Below are positions 12,701 through 24,100 of a stretch of DNA of 64,000 nucleotides, piece after piece. The stretch spans positions 434,001-498,000 of the forward strand of contig OX235265.1 in NCBI GenBank assembly GCA_944472135.2, written 5' to 3'. Positions within the stretch are counted from its first letter, which is position 1. Each line of letters begins with the position of its first letter. This stretch comes from Trichobilharzia regenti. Taxonomy: Eukaryota > Platyhelminthes > Trematoda > Strigeidida > Schistosomatidae. The position numbers and the translations under genes are program-made. The notes under the pieces are model-generated. The model worked only from the letters and a program-made list of their open reading frames with translations. It searched no databases and was not told the DNA's origin.

Positions 12701-13143
12701 CCTTTGAAGAATTGCAGGACTTACACCAGTACGCCTACAACCCTTCTCAGGTTGACGATTGTAATTTGTGGAATGTACGGACACAAACAAGATTAACCAA
12801 CAATTACATCAATTGGAACTCACACAATTATTTAACACAAACATATGTACAATCAACACATCAAATGTTGTGGATTCTGACACGACAAACTACCCTTGAA
12901 GAACTGTAGGACTTACAGCAGTACGCCTACATTCCTTCTCAGGTTGATGATCCAAGTGGAAGTCGTCCGGACACAAACAGAATTACCAACAGCTAGATGA
13001 CAGATGATATCAATTCAGTATATACAATATGAACATATGTACAAAATCACACACCAAGCACATTGGACTGCTCATTGATGCGCTACCCTTTGAAGAACTG
13101 TAGGACTTACACCAGTACGCCTACAACCCTTCTCAGGTTGACG
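12701..13143 (-). repeat. Three ~190-bp repeat units in BEL copy 1
   Basis: A conserved ~58-bp core (cctttgaagaa.tg.aggacttacac.agtacgcctaca..ccttctcaggttga) recurs at 12701-12758, 12892-12950 and 13084-13143, a spacing of about 191 bp; the intervening stretches also share words such as 'cggacacaaac' and 'acatatgtac'. The block lies downstream of gag in element sense, between the gag stop and the 3' LTR, where pol would otherwise be. Confidence 0.8.
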
Positions 13144-13145
13144 CT

Positions 13146-15100
13146 CTAGGTTGGAAAATCGTCGCAGAGTTCATTTGCTAACTTCCTTCTATCAGCTATA
13201 TCCTCAAATCTGAACGGAAACACGCCCATGTCATTGTATCGTAGAATATAGATGACGAACAAACACACGAAATATCTGGTCAACCAAGCGTTGGCACAGA
13301 GTAATTTACACCAAAGATAATAACATTCAAATAGTAACTTGAAACTAGAAATGCCTTTATTCGTGCAAGTCAATTTAACAATAACTCTCTCGTTTACACT
13401 TGGCTTATCCACACTAAACTGACCATTGATATTCGTCCTTTCAAACGAACTGATACTAGCATAGTCATTGCACAAGATACTTGAGTTGATGGGTGTCTGT
13501 TTCATTGTGGATGACAGCACCAACGACGACTGATTGATATCAGTTGATGAAGTTAGCGGTGGATCAGGAGCTGTTGTTGCTCGACTTTCAGAAATTTGTC
13601 TACCTGCAAGACCACCACCACTGCTGTCTTTTACTATCAGCTCAGGTTTAGCAATAGCATCTGATGATAGGTGGGCTACATGCTGATCAATCACACTGAC
13701 AGTCTCACAAGTATGCGTGCCTTCTGCAACTGCACCTGCATTTATTTCTACTTCACGTTCAAGTTGTACAGAACTTTTGTTCAACTTAGCAGTAGTAGGC
13801 ATATCTATTATCTCATCATGATCAACCAAAGACAACTGTGAAGTATCATGATCATTATCACGAATATTCACTTTACCGTCAACTTCATCATTTTCAAACT
13901 CTTTAATAACAGAAGTAGACAATTTTGGTTCCTCCTCACAAATCATTAAAGGTTTTATATCTTCACTCTGACTAGTTATACTTTGTAAACTTGTGGAGTC
14001 AGAACTCCACTCTGAAGCAGCAACTCTATTCTGTGACACTCTATTCAACAACGGCTTACCAGTTGCAACTACAGACTTCTTCACAACACCGTTATCGTCA
14101 CACAATTCGGAGTCAGGCCTGGAGTTTACATTTAGCTTATCACTGAACTTGCTCACCGGTTCACAGTTCACTTCTGTATGCACCTCTTGCACACGTGTAA
14201 AACAAAACCGTGTTTGTCTTGCATCTTGCAACTTATCTGTTGAGGATGTACTACGAAACCTGTTACACTCACTAGGTCTATATGCATTACTAGACATCAT
14301 GGTGCCTTCTCGATATCCACCTCTCTGAGGCTTACTCGTCATCAATGAGTGCATTTTGATCTCAGACTGCTCTATTCTAGGGGTGAGATCTAATAGACTG
14401 GAAAACTTGCTCATAGATTGATTGATGCTATCTTTTACCAGTTTCAGGATATCATCAAACTTTGGCTCGATACCCTCATCCTCCATACGGGAGCTAATCT
14501 TCACCCACTTCCTTTGCAGTCGAGTAGGTAGACGTCTTGCTATTACTTCTAGTATAAAACTCGAGTTGAGGTCACTCATGCGATTCATCGAAATCATTCC
14601 ATTCTTGTAAATTAGCAAATTATCTAAAAACTCAGTGAGTGCCTGAGAGTCATCCTGTAATTGACCACCATTACCCTTAACAGCCTCGAATAATTTCCCT
14701 GCAATCATCGAAGGTCTTCCAAACCTTTGACGTAATATGCTCATAGCCTCGTAGTAGCCCTCTTTTGGCTTCATAAACTTACAACACTGTATAGCTCTTG
14801 CAGCATCTCCAGTGCAATATCTCATCAAATACATTAACTTCAATTCATCATTTAATAAAAACCACTCAACATGATCTCAAACTCCTTTACAAATTGTAAA
14901 TAATCAGCCGGGTTTCCATCAAAACACCGTGGTTCAAATTTAGGGAGTTTGATGTTCCTATTATCCCTGAACGGCGAAACAGTAACATCAACCATGTCAT
15001 ACTTAACATCAGACACATCGTTACAATTAACAGACAAGTCACCATGACTTACTTTCCTGTTTGCATCCAAGACACTCTGTCCCTTCTTTGACCCAGGCAT
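13146..15100 (-). pseudogene. Gag protein of gag-only BEL, copy 1 (one frameshift)
   Basis: Structural (nucleocapsid-forming) protein of the element. It starts MPGSKKGQSVLDANRK at 15100; the DUF1759-like core follows (LPKFEPRCFDGNPADYLQF, then RYCTGDAARAIQCC, ILRQRFGRPSMI, ALTEFLDNLL, RRLPTRLQRKWVKISSRM). A one-base shift in a T-run near 14855 separates residues 1-82 from the following 565-codon frame. The middle is Ser/Asp-rich and probably disordered. The C-terminus (about 13410-13146) contains SSFKLLFECYYLWCKLLC and a hydrophobic stretch WLTRYFVCLFVIYILRY, possibly membrane-seeking, then ends ANELCDDFPT. No CCHC knuckle or protease motif is seen. Apart from the shift the frame is open, suggesting recent activity. 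Confidence 0.8.
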
Positions 15101-15244
15101 TGTTGAACTTGACCCAATTCCAAAAATGTTCCAGATATTGCTTGTTCAAAGAGGACTTGACCGGCACCAGGAAAAATGAACGGCGACTATCCAAACATTC
15201 ACCAACTGTTTCAATCCGCCAGATCTGTTTCTATCGTCAGAAAC

Positions 15245-15604
15245 TGTCAATCACCTCTCACAAACCGTTAATGCCCAGCTCTCGCTACGCTCGGGCCCAC
15301 GCTGTTCTTCGAAGATTTCTCAGAAACGCTTAGTTATAACGGACGCAAAAAGCAAAACACTGATCTGCCGCTTTAGATTTGTTTATTGTTACACCAACAT
15401 ATAAAAGGAATAAGCGAACTAAGGTCTGAAAACAAATATTACAATAATAAATCGTTATATTACTTCTGACGATGTTTCACTCTTCTTTCTGAACAGCGAC
15501 CGATGAGACGATGGCTGTCGTATTGATGCCTCCGCGAAAATCGGGGAAGTTGATTTTGAGCAAACAACCAAGAATTGATCGTTCAATCTTCAACTCCATT
15601 GACA
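15245..15604 (-). repeat. BEL copy 1, 5' LTR
   Basis: 360-bp repeat at the 5' end of the minus-strand element, starting (plus strand) TGTCAATCACC and ending CATTGACA. Near identical to 11635-11994 and clearly different from the LTRs of copy 2. The primer-binding site next to it was not identified. Confidence 0.85.
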
Positions 15605-16941
15605 ATGATATCCAGCAGTGTATTTCAGATCGTTAAGAGTAGCGGTGCCCATTCACACGACGAATCCGAGGAACTCCCTTGAGTTATTTAATAGTTTAGT
15701 GGTGTACAGAAACATCCTCGTTTCTTTCGATCGTATGAATGAATTGAATTCAAGTTCTCTTCTTGAGGTAATCGATATGAGATTATTCGTTCGCCTGCGA
15801 AGGAAGTTCATAAAAATAAGCTCTCGTTTAAAGGAGGATGATTTAGAGCCAGGGTTCTATGGTATTTTGAATCTGGTGAAAAGGTGTCAACCAAACAATT
15901 AGCAAGTTTGCCAATGTATTCAATCCCACCTCTTGAATAGAGAAGTCATCCGAACTTGATGAGTGTGATAGCATTCATGGAATGTCCCCAACACATAGGT
16001 CACGAGTTGCGAGACAGGAACGTTAGTGTTTTATTCGTTTAAAAGAAGGGTATACAAAAACGAAATGTAAAGCAGTGAGCAAGGTTGGTAGTAAGCTAAG
16101 TGAGAAGTTGGCGTCGTCTGGTTCTTGCGACGGTGGTGTTGATGCGGTAAAGAGGAATGCAGTTGTAACTGGTAAGGCACTGGTGAATATTTTGTAACAG
16201 ATGACACCGCAGTCTGTGCGGAAGAAGAGGGTCACGGTTTCAGAGTCCACTTCTGATTCTACAACTTGACAAAGTGTTACTAGTCAGACTGAAGATATAA
16301 AACCTTCTTTAGGGATTAATGAATAATTATCTAAGCTAACTACTACTGTTATTAAAGAGATTGAAAATGATGAAGTCGGCAGCGCAGTAAATATTTGTGA
16401 TAATGATCGTACTGGTGAACGTTTGTCCTCGGCTTATCACGATGAAACGAGCAGAATGACTATTACTACTGTTCTGTACAACTTGAACGTTAAGTAAATT
16501 TAAAGGCAGATGCAGTTGTAGACAGTATGGATACTGATGAGACATCCAGTGCAAATGATCAACGTACAGTCCATTTATCTAGAGATGTTAATGCTAAACT
16601 GGAGGTAATCATAAAAGGCTAAGCAGATTTATACAGGTCGAACAACAACAGCTTCTGATGCAGCGCTAAGTTCACTAGCTTTTTTCAGTCAGTTGGCGTT
16701 GTCATCCAAAGTGAAAGAGCCATCCATAAACCCACTTGTATTACGCTGTGATAATGCCTGTGTCGTTCTATTCGAAGGGATGAAAGTCAACGGTGAGTTT
16801 AGTGGTGATGAGCCAACTGTGTGCGATGGGGTAAACGTTAAACTAACACGAATAAGAAAGCTTTCAGGTTTCAAGCTACTGATTGAATGTTATTATCCTC
16901 GGTGTAAATTACCCTGTGTTTTCGTTCGGTTGATCAGATAA

Positions 16942-17690
16942 GTCGAATAGTAATATATTCTCATTACTTGTACATGAGGGACGCCAGTTTACAGGCTTCA
17001 TCAATATGATAAATTACTTATACGATTAGTAAGCATATTTAATAGTAATTTAATAAAATACATATTTTTCCTACCTGTGTAGGACAGGCATGGGTAAGCA
17101 TTATTTAGATTACATAAATTTGTTTTATTGTTAAATTATATGGTTCAAGTCGTCTTGTCTTTGGTTTGTGAAAACAATTTGATAGCTAGTCATTCAATGG
17201 AGCACATCAAGAAATATAGGAATATTGTCTTCTCATTAAGAAAAAATCCAGGCATTTTCCGGATGGATTACAAGTACTTGGGAAAAAATTAGGCTTGAAG
17301 TCATTCCCCCATATAACTTTGGTGTGTGCGGCATTGAGTCTTATTCTTGATTTATATCCAATAATAATTTGAAATAAGTGATACGCTTGTATAGTTTTGT
17401 CAGCATTTTCATCATACCTTACCGCGTGGATTCTTCTCAGAAGTTTCAGAATGCAGGAAATTTTTTGTTACTAGTGATGTATTTCGTCATGTTTTTGCTA
17501 CCGAATTTCATTTGAATTCTCGAGTTATGGCTAGGAGAGGACTTAGAAGAGGCATATGTTTCTAAAAGAGCTAATTTAGGAGAAGGATTATAACTCACTA
17601 GTCTTTCAGTTGGTATCGTGTTCTGTGGGGCTTCTTTTATGAGATTTGAGTGGGGGAGGCTATGAGTCCTACCATGTTGCCCATGGGTTC
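16942..17690. other. No recognised feature
   Basis: AT-rich sequence after the old BEL relic. The right part may include the 3' extension of the CR1-like ORF1 fragment, but no domain is readable. Confidence 0.35.
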
Positions 17691-17699
17691 ATCTCTTCA

Positions 17700-18610
17700 G
17701 TGACTTGTGGTCTCTTGCCCTTCTTACCATTTGATTTATGGGGTTGACTGTAAGCACGTCTTTCAATCGCTGCCTTATCTGCTACAATTTTTGTTTATAG
17801 CTCGTATCCTGTATAAGAATACTCTGTGAATTGATGAATTTCTTAGCCTCTTTCTGCGTTTCAAACTGAAGGCGTATAGGGCAACAGTGGTCGTGCTGAC
17901 TCTTTTTCGGTCTGTGACACTTTATTTGAGAGTTAGGCATTTTCGCCACCCTAAGCAAGATGCTTTGAACCTTTTCAACCCCTCACTATCTGGTATATTA
18001 TAGACAATCACACTTAATTTAGTACCTAGTCTTTTGATGACCTCAGTTGTGAAGAAGTTTACCTTGGTTACCAATTCTGTGTCAAGTTCGCCAGGGTTTG
18101 TGGTTCTGGTCTGGATGCTCAGAGGTGTAAGTTCACAGACCTGCGATTTTATGTCAGTTATCTCTGCTGATATTTCAGATATGCTGGCCAAACTTTCTGA
18201 ACATCCTGGATTCATAGCTCTACTACAACTTATATCCCTCAATTCAGACTTCAGCTTATCTGCAGACAGCTTTAGCCATTCTGTTTCCGAAGTAAGTATT
18301 GGAGCTGGACTTGGTATCTGGAGTTTTGTGGTATATACATAAGGTGAAGTGAAGAGGTTTATGTCATGAATAGGTGCTGAGTCTGTAGAAGTGACGCTAC
18401 TACTAGGTGTCGGCATATTTTTCTGTCAATTCCAGCCACAGTAGATGATGTTGACATGACAGCTAGAAGCTTGCGGCGTATTGGCAAGCTGTGCGTCTCA
18501 CTTCCACATATCGTGGGAGATGCGTTCCTCGTTGTTGCAGGCATATATGTGCTATCAGTCACCAGGCTAGCAGGTGACTGAGTTTGCGGCTTTTTTATAT
18601 GATTAACCAT
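17700..18610 (-). pseudogene. CR1-like LINE ORF1 fragment
   Basis: Minus-strand remnant of the ORF1 protein of a CR1-like LINE, thought to bind template RNA. Open frames at 18610-18359 and 18416-17922 are Ser/Thr-rich at the N-terminus and include LTSETEWLKLSADKLKSEL, a coiled-coil-like stretch (ISEISAEITDIKSQ) and SVIVYNIPDSE, a motif typical of CR1 ORF1. After a frameshift, 17900-17790 reads PKKSQHDHCCPIRLQFETQK and KKFINSQSIL, the usual next segment. No start-to-stop frame survives and no RT is adjacent. Assignment rests on motif resemblance; exact family unknown. Confidence 0.6.
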
Positions 18611-18958
18611 AACTAATCAGTGAAAGAGTTATTGGTTACAATTATGGAACCGGAGAAACACTTGCGTGTGTAACACAGCAAAAATAGAAATATGTAGCGA
18701 TCAAGCTAAAATGTAACGCAAACGTTGAACGTGCCAGTTGCTATAATTTCTGATCTTACACAAGTTCGATAAGTGAATAATTACAAATAGGCCCACATCT
18801 TGAAAATGTCATTCTCTATATTGATGCCAAGGACTGGTGCCCATCATGTACTAAAGCTGAGAGTGTCTGTTATTACTATTATAAATAATTTGTCAACAGC
18901 GTAAACAACCTAGATAAAGCTGAAACCACGAAGACTCGAGAGGTCGAATGGATACATT
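18611..18958. other. No recognised feature
   Basis: Possibly 5' UTR of the CR1-like fragment on its left. Nothing else recognised. Confidence 0.35.
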
Positions 18959-19146
18959 TGTCAATGTAGTTGAAGATTGAACGATCAATTCATGGTTGTT
19001 TGCTCAAACACAACTTCCCTATATTTTCGTGGAGACATCGATACACCAGTCATCGTCTCATCGGTCGCTGTTCAGAAAGAAGTCAGGAGAAAATTGTCAG
19101 AAGAAATATTGCGATTTATTATTGTAATATTTGTTCATAGACCTTA

Positions 19147-19505
19147 TGTCAGCCGCGTCTCGTAAACCGTCAATGCCCAGCTCTTGCTACGCTCGAGCTC
19201 ACGCTGTCGCTTGAAGTTTCTCAGAAACGCTTAGTAATAACGGACGAAAAAACCAAAACACCGATTGGCCGCTCGAGAATTCTTTATTGTAACACCAACA
19301 TATAAAAAATAATTCCACTAAGGTCTGTGAGCAAATATTACAATAATAAATCACAATATTACTTCTGACGGTTTGCTACTGACTTCTTTGTGAACAGCGA
19401 CCGATGAGACGATGACTGTCGTATTGATGCCTCCGCGAAAATTGGGGAAGTTGGTTTTGAGCAAACAACCATGAATTGATCGTTCAATCTTCAACTACAT
19501 TGACA
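19147..19505 (-). repeat. BEL copy 2, 3' LTR
   Basis: 359-bp LTR, plus-strand start TGTCAGCCGCG and end CATTGACA. Its inner edge carries the same short G-rich tract as in copy 1. Confidence 0.85.
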
Positions 19506-20212
19506 CTCCCCGGCAATAAAGGGATCCATCCCTTTTTTCCATCACGACCAATACACGTTGACTTGGATGCCATTGCGAGAACCTGGGTCACACGGACAGA
19601 GCTGAAATGGAAAACAAACAGAAAAGCCAACACTTCACAAGCATACTCACAGCACAATCTCACACATCAATGACGACCTGCGCCTTCCAGTTAAAGGTGT
19701 CCTCTTGACATCTTGCAACACAATCGCCACTTGCTAGAATGACTCTTGCAGAATGCAACGTGACCATGGCAGTACCTCACGATACTCTACGCACATCCTC
19801 TTATCTACTCACTACCAATTACCACTGAAATCGCTTGTCACTCATTCTGCCTCAGTTCTAGTAACGGTGACGTATGCGAGCCTCAGTCGTTTACACTCTT
19901 TCTCCCCGGCGTGTGGGACCACAGCTAACAATTATCTCCGTGTGCATTTCATTCTCAGCAATAGCCTAGCCTCCCCGGCGTATACGACCCATCTGCTGCC
20001 TTTAACATCAATCAATTCATTCACGGATGTAGAAGACTCGAAACAACTTCAGAAGTAATCACGACGAAAATTTTAACAAATTTACGCAATAACAACAAGA
20101 CACGAAAAAAACAAGTAAACACAATGAATCCAAAATACACCAATTGATATGACACACCACACGTATATACAAATAGTACAAACAACCTCGCCGATCATCT
20201 CTTGGTGGAATT

Positions 20213-20656
20213 CCTTTGAAGAATTGCAGGACTTACACCAGTACGCCTACAACCCTTCTCAGGTTGACGATTGTAATTTGTGGAATGTACGGACACAAAC
20301 AAGATTAACCAACAATTACATCAATTGGAACTCACACAATTATTTAACACAAACATATGTACAATCAACACATCAAATGTTGTGGATTCTGACACGACAA
20401 ACTACCCTTGAAGAACTGTAGGACTTACAGCAGTACGCCTACATTCCTTCTCAGGTTGATGATCCAAGTGGAAGTCGTCCGGACACAAACAGAATTACCA
20501 ACAGCTAGATGACAGATGATATCAATTCAGTATATACAATATGAACATATGTACAAAATCACACACCAAGCACATTGGACTGCTCATTGATGCGCTACCC
20601 TTTGAAGAACTGTAGGACTTACACCAGTACGCCTACAACCCTTCTCAGGTTGACGC
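20213..20656 (-). repeat. Three ~190-bp repeat units in BEL copy 2
   Basis: Same three-unit array as at 12701-13143, essentially identical in sequence and position relative to gag and LTR. Confidence 0.8.
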
Positions 20657-20657
20657 T

Positions 20658-22620
20658 CTAGGTTGGAAAATCGTCGCAGAGTTCATTTGCTAACTTCCTT
20701 CTATCAGCTATATCCTCAAATCTGAACGGAAACACGCCCATGTCATTGTATCGTAGAATATAGATGACGAACAAACACACGAAGTATCTGGTCAACCAAG
20801 CGTAGGCACAGAGTAATTTACACCAAAGATAATAACATTCAAATAGTAACTTGAAACTAGAAATGCCTTTATTCGTGCAAGTCAATTTAACAATTACTCT
20901 CTCGTTTACACTTGGCTTATCCACACTAAACTGACCATTGATATTCGTCCTTTCAAACGAACTGATACTAGCATAGTCATTGCACAAGATACTTGAGTTG
21001 ATGGGTGTCTGTTTCATTGTGGATGACAGCACCAACGACGACTGATTGATATCAGTTGATGAAGTTAGCGGTGGATCAGGAGCTGTTGTTGCTCGACTTT
21101 CAGAAATTTGTCTACCTGCAAGACCACCACCACTGCTGTCTTTTACTATCAGCTCAGGTTTAGCACTAGCATCTGATGATAGGTGGGCTACATGCTGATC
21201 ACTTACACTGACGGTCTCACAAGTATGCATGCCTTCTGCAACTGCATCTGCATTTATTTCCACTTCACGTTCAAGTTGTACAGAACTTTTGTTCAACTTA
21301 GCAGTAGTAGGCATATCTATTATCTCATCATGATCAACCAAAGACAACTGTGAAGTATCATGATCATTATCACGAATATTCAATTTACCATCATCTATCT
21401 CACTTCATCAATTTCAAACTCTTTAATAACAGAAGTAGACAATTTTGGCTCCCTCTAACAAATCATTAAAGGTTTTATAACTTCACTCTGACTAGTAACA
21501 CCTTGTAAACTTGTAGGGTCAGAACTGCACTCTGAAGCAGCAACTCTATTCTGTGACACTCTATTCAACAATGGCTTACCAGTTGCAACTACAGACTTCC
21601 TGACCGCACCGTTATCGTCACACAATTCGGAGTCAGGCCTGGAGTTTACATTTAGCTTATCACTGAACTTGCTCACTGGTTCACAGTTCACTTCTGTATG
21701 CACCTCTTGCACACGTGTAAAACAAAGCCGTGTTTGTCTTGCATCTTGTAACTTATCTGTTGAGGATGTACTACGAAACCTGTTACACTCACTAGGTCTA
21801 TATGCATTACTAGACATCATGGAGCCTTCTCGATATCCACCTCTTTGAGGCCTACTCGTCATCAATGATTGCATTTTGCTCTCAGACTGCTCTATTCTAG
21901 GGGTGAGATTCAATATACTGGCGAACTTGCTCATCGATTGATTGACACTATCTTTTACTAGTTTCAGGATATCATCAAATTTTGGCTCGATACCCTCATC
22001 CTCCATACGGGAGCTTATCTTCACCCACTTCCTTTGCAGTCGAGTAGTTAGACGTCTTGCTATTACTTCTAGTATAAAACTCGAGTTGAGGTCACTCATG
22101 CAATTCATAGAAATCAAGGTATTCTTATAAGTCATAAGATTATCTAAAAACTCAGTAAGTGCCTTGGAGTCATCTTGAAGTTGACTACCGTTACCTTTGA
22201 CAGCTTCGTATACGTTCCTTACAATCATTGAAGGTCTTCCAAACCTTTGACGTAATATGCTCATAGCCTCAGCGTATCCCTCATTAGGGGACATGAGCTT
22301 ACAGCACTGTTTAGCTCTTGAAGCATCTCCAGTACAATATCTCATCAAATACATTAACTTCAATTCATCATTTAATAAAAACCACTCAACATGATCTCAA
22401 ACTCCTTTACAAATTGTAAATAATCAGCCGGGTTTCCATCAAAACACCGTGGTTCAAATTTAGGGAGTTTGATGTTCCTATTATCCCTGAACGGCGAAAC
22501 AGTAACATCAACCATGTCATACTTAACATCAGACACATCGTTACAATTAACAGACAAGTCACCATGACTTACTTTCCTGTTTGCATCCAAGACACTCTGT
22601 CCCTTCTTTGACCCAGGCAT
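20658..22620 (-). pseudogene. Gag protein of gag-only BEL, copy 2 (broken)
   Basis: Copy-2 counterpart of the gag at 13146-15100. It starts at the same MPGSKKGQSVLD (22620) and has the same one-base shift in the T-run near 22375, then 22363-21455 (RYCTGDASRAKQCC, ILRQRFGRPSMI) which meets a stop at about 21455, and a final frame 21383-20658 with the SSFKLLFECYYLWCKLLC tail. Residues around the ILRQRFG motif differ in a patch (for example KLMSPNEGYAEA against KFMKPKEGYYEA) while flanking blocks are identical, as expected from recombination between subfamilies. Not translatable as one protein. Confidence 0.8.
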
Positions 22621-22765
22621 TGTTGAACTTGACCCAATTCCAAAAACGTTCCAGATATTGCTTGTTCGAAGAGGACTTGACCGGCACCAGGACAGATGAA
22701 CGGTGACTATCCAAACTCTCACCAACTATCTGAATCCGCCAGAATCTGTTTCTATCGTCAGAAAC

Positions 22766-23124
22766 TTTCAGCCACGTCTCGTAAACCGTCAATGCCCAGC
22801 TCTTGCTACGCTCGGGCTCACGCTGTCGCTTGAAGTTTCTCAGAAACGCTTAGTAATAACGGACGAAAAAACCAAAACACCGATTGGCCGCTCGAGAATT
22901 CTTTATTGTAACACCAACATATAAAAAATAATTCCACTAAGGTCTGTGAGCAAATATTACAATAATAAATCACAATATTACTTCTGACGGTTTGCTACTG
23001 ACTTCTTTGTGAACAGCGACCGATGAGACGATGACTGTCGTATTGTTGCCTCCGCGAAAATTGGGGAAGTTGGTTTTGAGCAAACAACCAAGAATTGATC
23101 GTTCAATCTTCAACTACATTGACA
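22766..23124 (-). repeat. BEL copy 2, 5' LTR
   Basis: 359-bp LTR beginning TTTCAGCCACG (TGTCA mutated to TTTCA) and ending CATTGACA. Near identical to 19147-19505. Confidence 0.85.
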
Positions 23125-23311
23125 CCTCAGTTAAAGCTTAATTTTAAATTTGGATATATGTTTGTTTTACAATAAAGAATTCTTGAGTGGCCAATCGTTC
23201 TTTTGGTTTTGCGTCCGTTATTGCTAAGCGTTTCTGTGAAACTTCAGGGAACAGCGTGTGTCCCAGCGTAGCAAGAGCTGTGCATTGACGGTTTACGAGA
23301 TGGGGCTGACA

Positions 23312-23562
23312 ACACTGTTACTTAAAATAATCATAGGGTACTGAGAAAAATCCCACCTTGATTTTATTTGCATGATGAGATTATTTCCACCGAGTTTATC
23401 ATATTGATTCACTTTTAAATGCATTGTCAATATACATAAGCGAATGAAGAATTTCATTTCAGCAGAAGTCGCTCTTACACTACCATCCAGTCCTCGTCTG
23501 CCCCCTTGCGCGCACTGTTGATCGATAAAGTCACGCTAGTCCCAATCTAGATCTCGTTTAAT
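23312..23562. other. Left flank of the tandem duplication; nothing recognised
   Basis: Single-copy sequence between the old solo LTR and the duplication edge. No exon or repeat recognised. Confidence 0.35.
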
Positions 23563-23615
23563 CAATAGAAATGCAATAATACTCCGAGTATCCCATGCAT
23601 CAATGAACATAGTGA

Positions 23616-24100
23616 TTGGTACAGGAATCAGCCCGTAATCAGCATGCATTGTACATTGCTTGCTTCTCATCAGCATTCGCTGGAGATACGGAATTCCTCA
23701 CTAATGAATTATCTTCTTTTGTTCCGACAGACTTTTTCAAAAAATTATTAGAGGAGAAATCTCCGCCTCAGAACGATGAAATCAACAATCTAAAGTCAAC
23801 GGCTATCGATAAAACAAAGTGGGTTATCAATCTCTCAACACAAATATTAAGTCCTACAGAAATAAGTGTATTAGAAAAAGGATTAAATTTCAGTGAAGCG
23901 GTGGACAAGCTGAAACCCGAGGATGTCATCCCTTAAGTAGAAATAGCACTAGATAGGCAAAACAACAGCTGACAAAGTACGGGCACAATGTGCACTAACA
24001 TTAAAACGACAAAAAAGTGGAAAGCCTAATCTGACAAAACCATGGATAGAAGCCCTAAAAAACCTTCGAGACTATGTTAGTCCTTTTCTGGTAAATTTCT
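23616..24100 (+). pseudogene. PLE N-terminal fragment, copy A
   Basis: 5' part of a Penelope-like retroelement protein. The frame 23616-23936 contains DKTKWVINLSTQILSPTEIS and VLEKGLNFSEAVDKL, resembling the conserved 'NLS..L...E..VL.KGLNF' block upstream of the PLE reverse transcriptase. After a stop, KSGKPNLTKPWIEALKNLRD (about 24010-24075) continues the family pattern. The RT core and GIY-YIG endonuclease are absent; the next sequence is a CR1-like 3' end in the opposite orientation. Confidence 0.65.

Larger units (their letters stand above)
11635..15604 (-). mobile_element. Young gag-only BEL/Pao element, copy 1
   Basis: 3970-bp LTR element on the minus strand with 360-bp LTRs (11635-11994, 15245-15604) whose outer ends are a TGTCA/TGACA inverted repeat (left copy mutated to TATCA). 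An exact 5-bp target duplication ATGAT (11630-11634, 15605-15609) flanks it. The two LTRs differ at only about five positions by eye. The interior holds gag (15100-13146) and then ~1.15 kb of noncoding sequence with three ~190-bp repeats. No protease, RT, RNase H or integrase was found, so mobilisation would need an autonomous partner. Confidence 0.9.
11268..16941 (+). pseudogene. Old gag-only BEL element, interrupted by a younger copy
   Basis: Plus-strand relic of the same gag family as the two young minus-strand elements. The left part (11268-11634) includes GLNDMKLMYLLRYGTG, a recognisable relative of the young gag, and stops at the insertion point. The right part resumes at 15605 and continues through MNELNSSSLLEVIDMRL (about 15740-15790), RRKFIKISSRL and a C-terminal block at 16693-16941 that includes SGFKLLIECYY and Cys residues. 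Many frameshifts and stops are present. Its neighbour, the young element, separates the two halves with a 5-bp duplication. No pol domain is visible between the gag core and the C-terminal block. Confidence 0.8.
19147..23124 (-). mobile_element. Young gag-only BEL/Pao element, copy 2
   Basis: 3978-bp minus-strand element with 359-bp LTRs (19147-19505, 22766-23124), the same architecture as copy 1: gag, then the ~190-bp repeats, no pol. Flanks CCTTA (19142-19146) and CCTCA (23125-23129) match at 4 of 5. Its LTRs differ from each other at about five sites but from those of copy 1 at several dozen, whereas the interior is nearly identical to copy 1 over long stretches. Confidence 0.9.
18959..23311 (+). 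mobile_element. Older BEL solo LTR split by copy 2
   Basis: Plus-oriented LTR whose first half (18959-19146, from TGTCAATGTAG) and second half (about 23130-23311, ending GGCTGACA) are separated by the second young element. The joined length, ~370 bp, equals one LTR. Outer flanks ACATT (18954-18958) and ACACT (23312-23316) match at 4 of 5 positions, consistent with an old target duplication. No internal sequence accompanies it. Confidence 0.8.

Noticed and set aside
11635..15604. Two young BEL copies as part of a large segmental duplication
   Set aside because: Each has its own target duplication and different surrounding sequence, and the LTRs differ strongly, so they are separate insertions.
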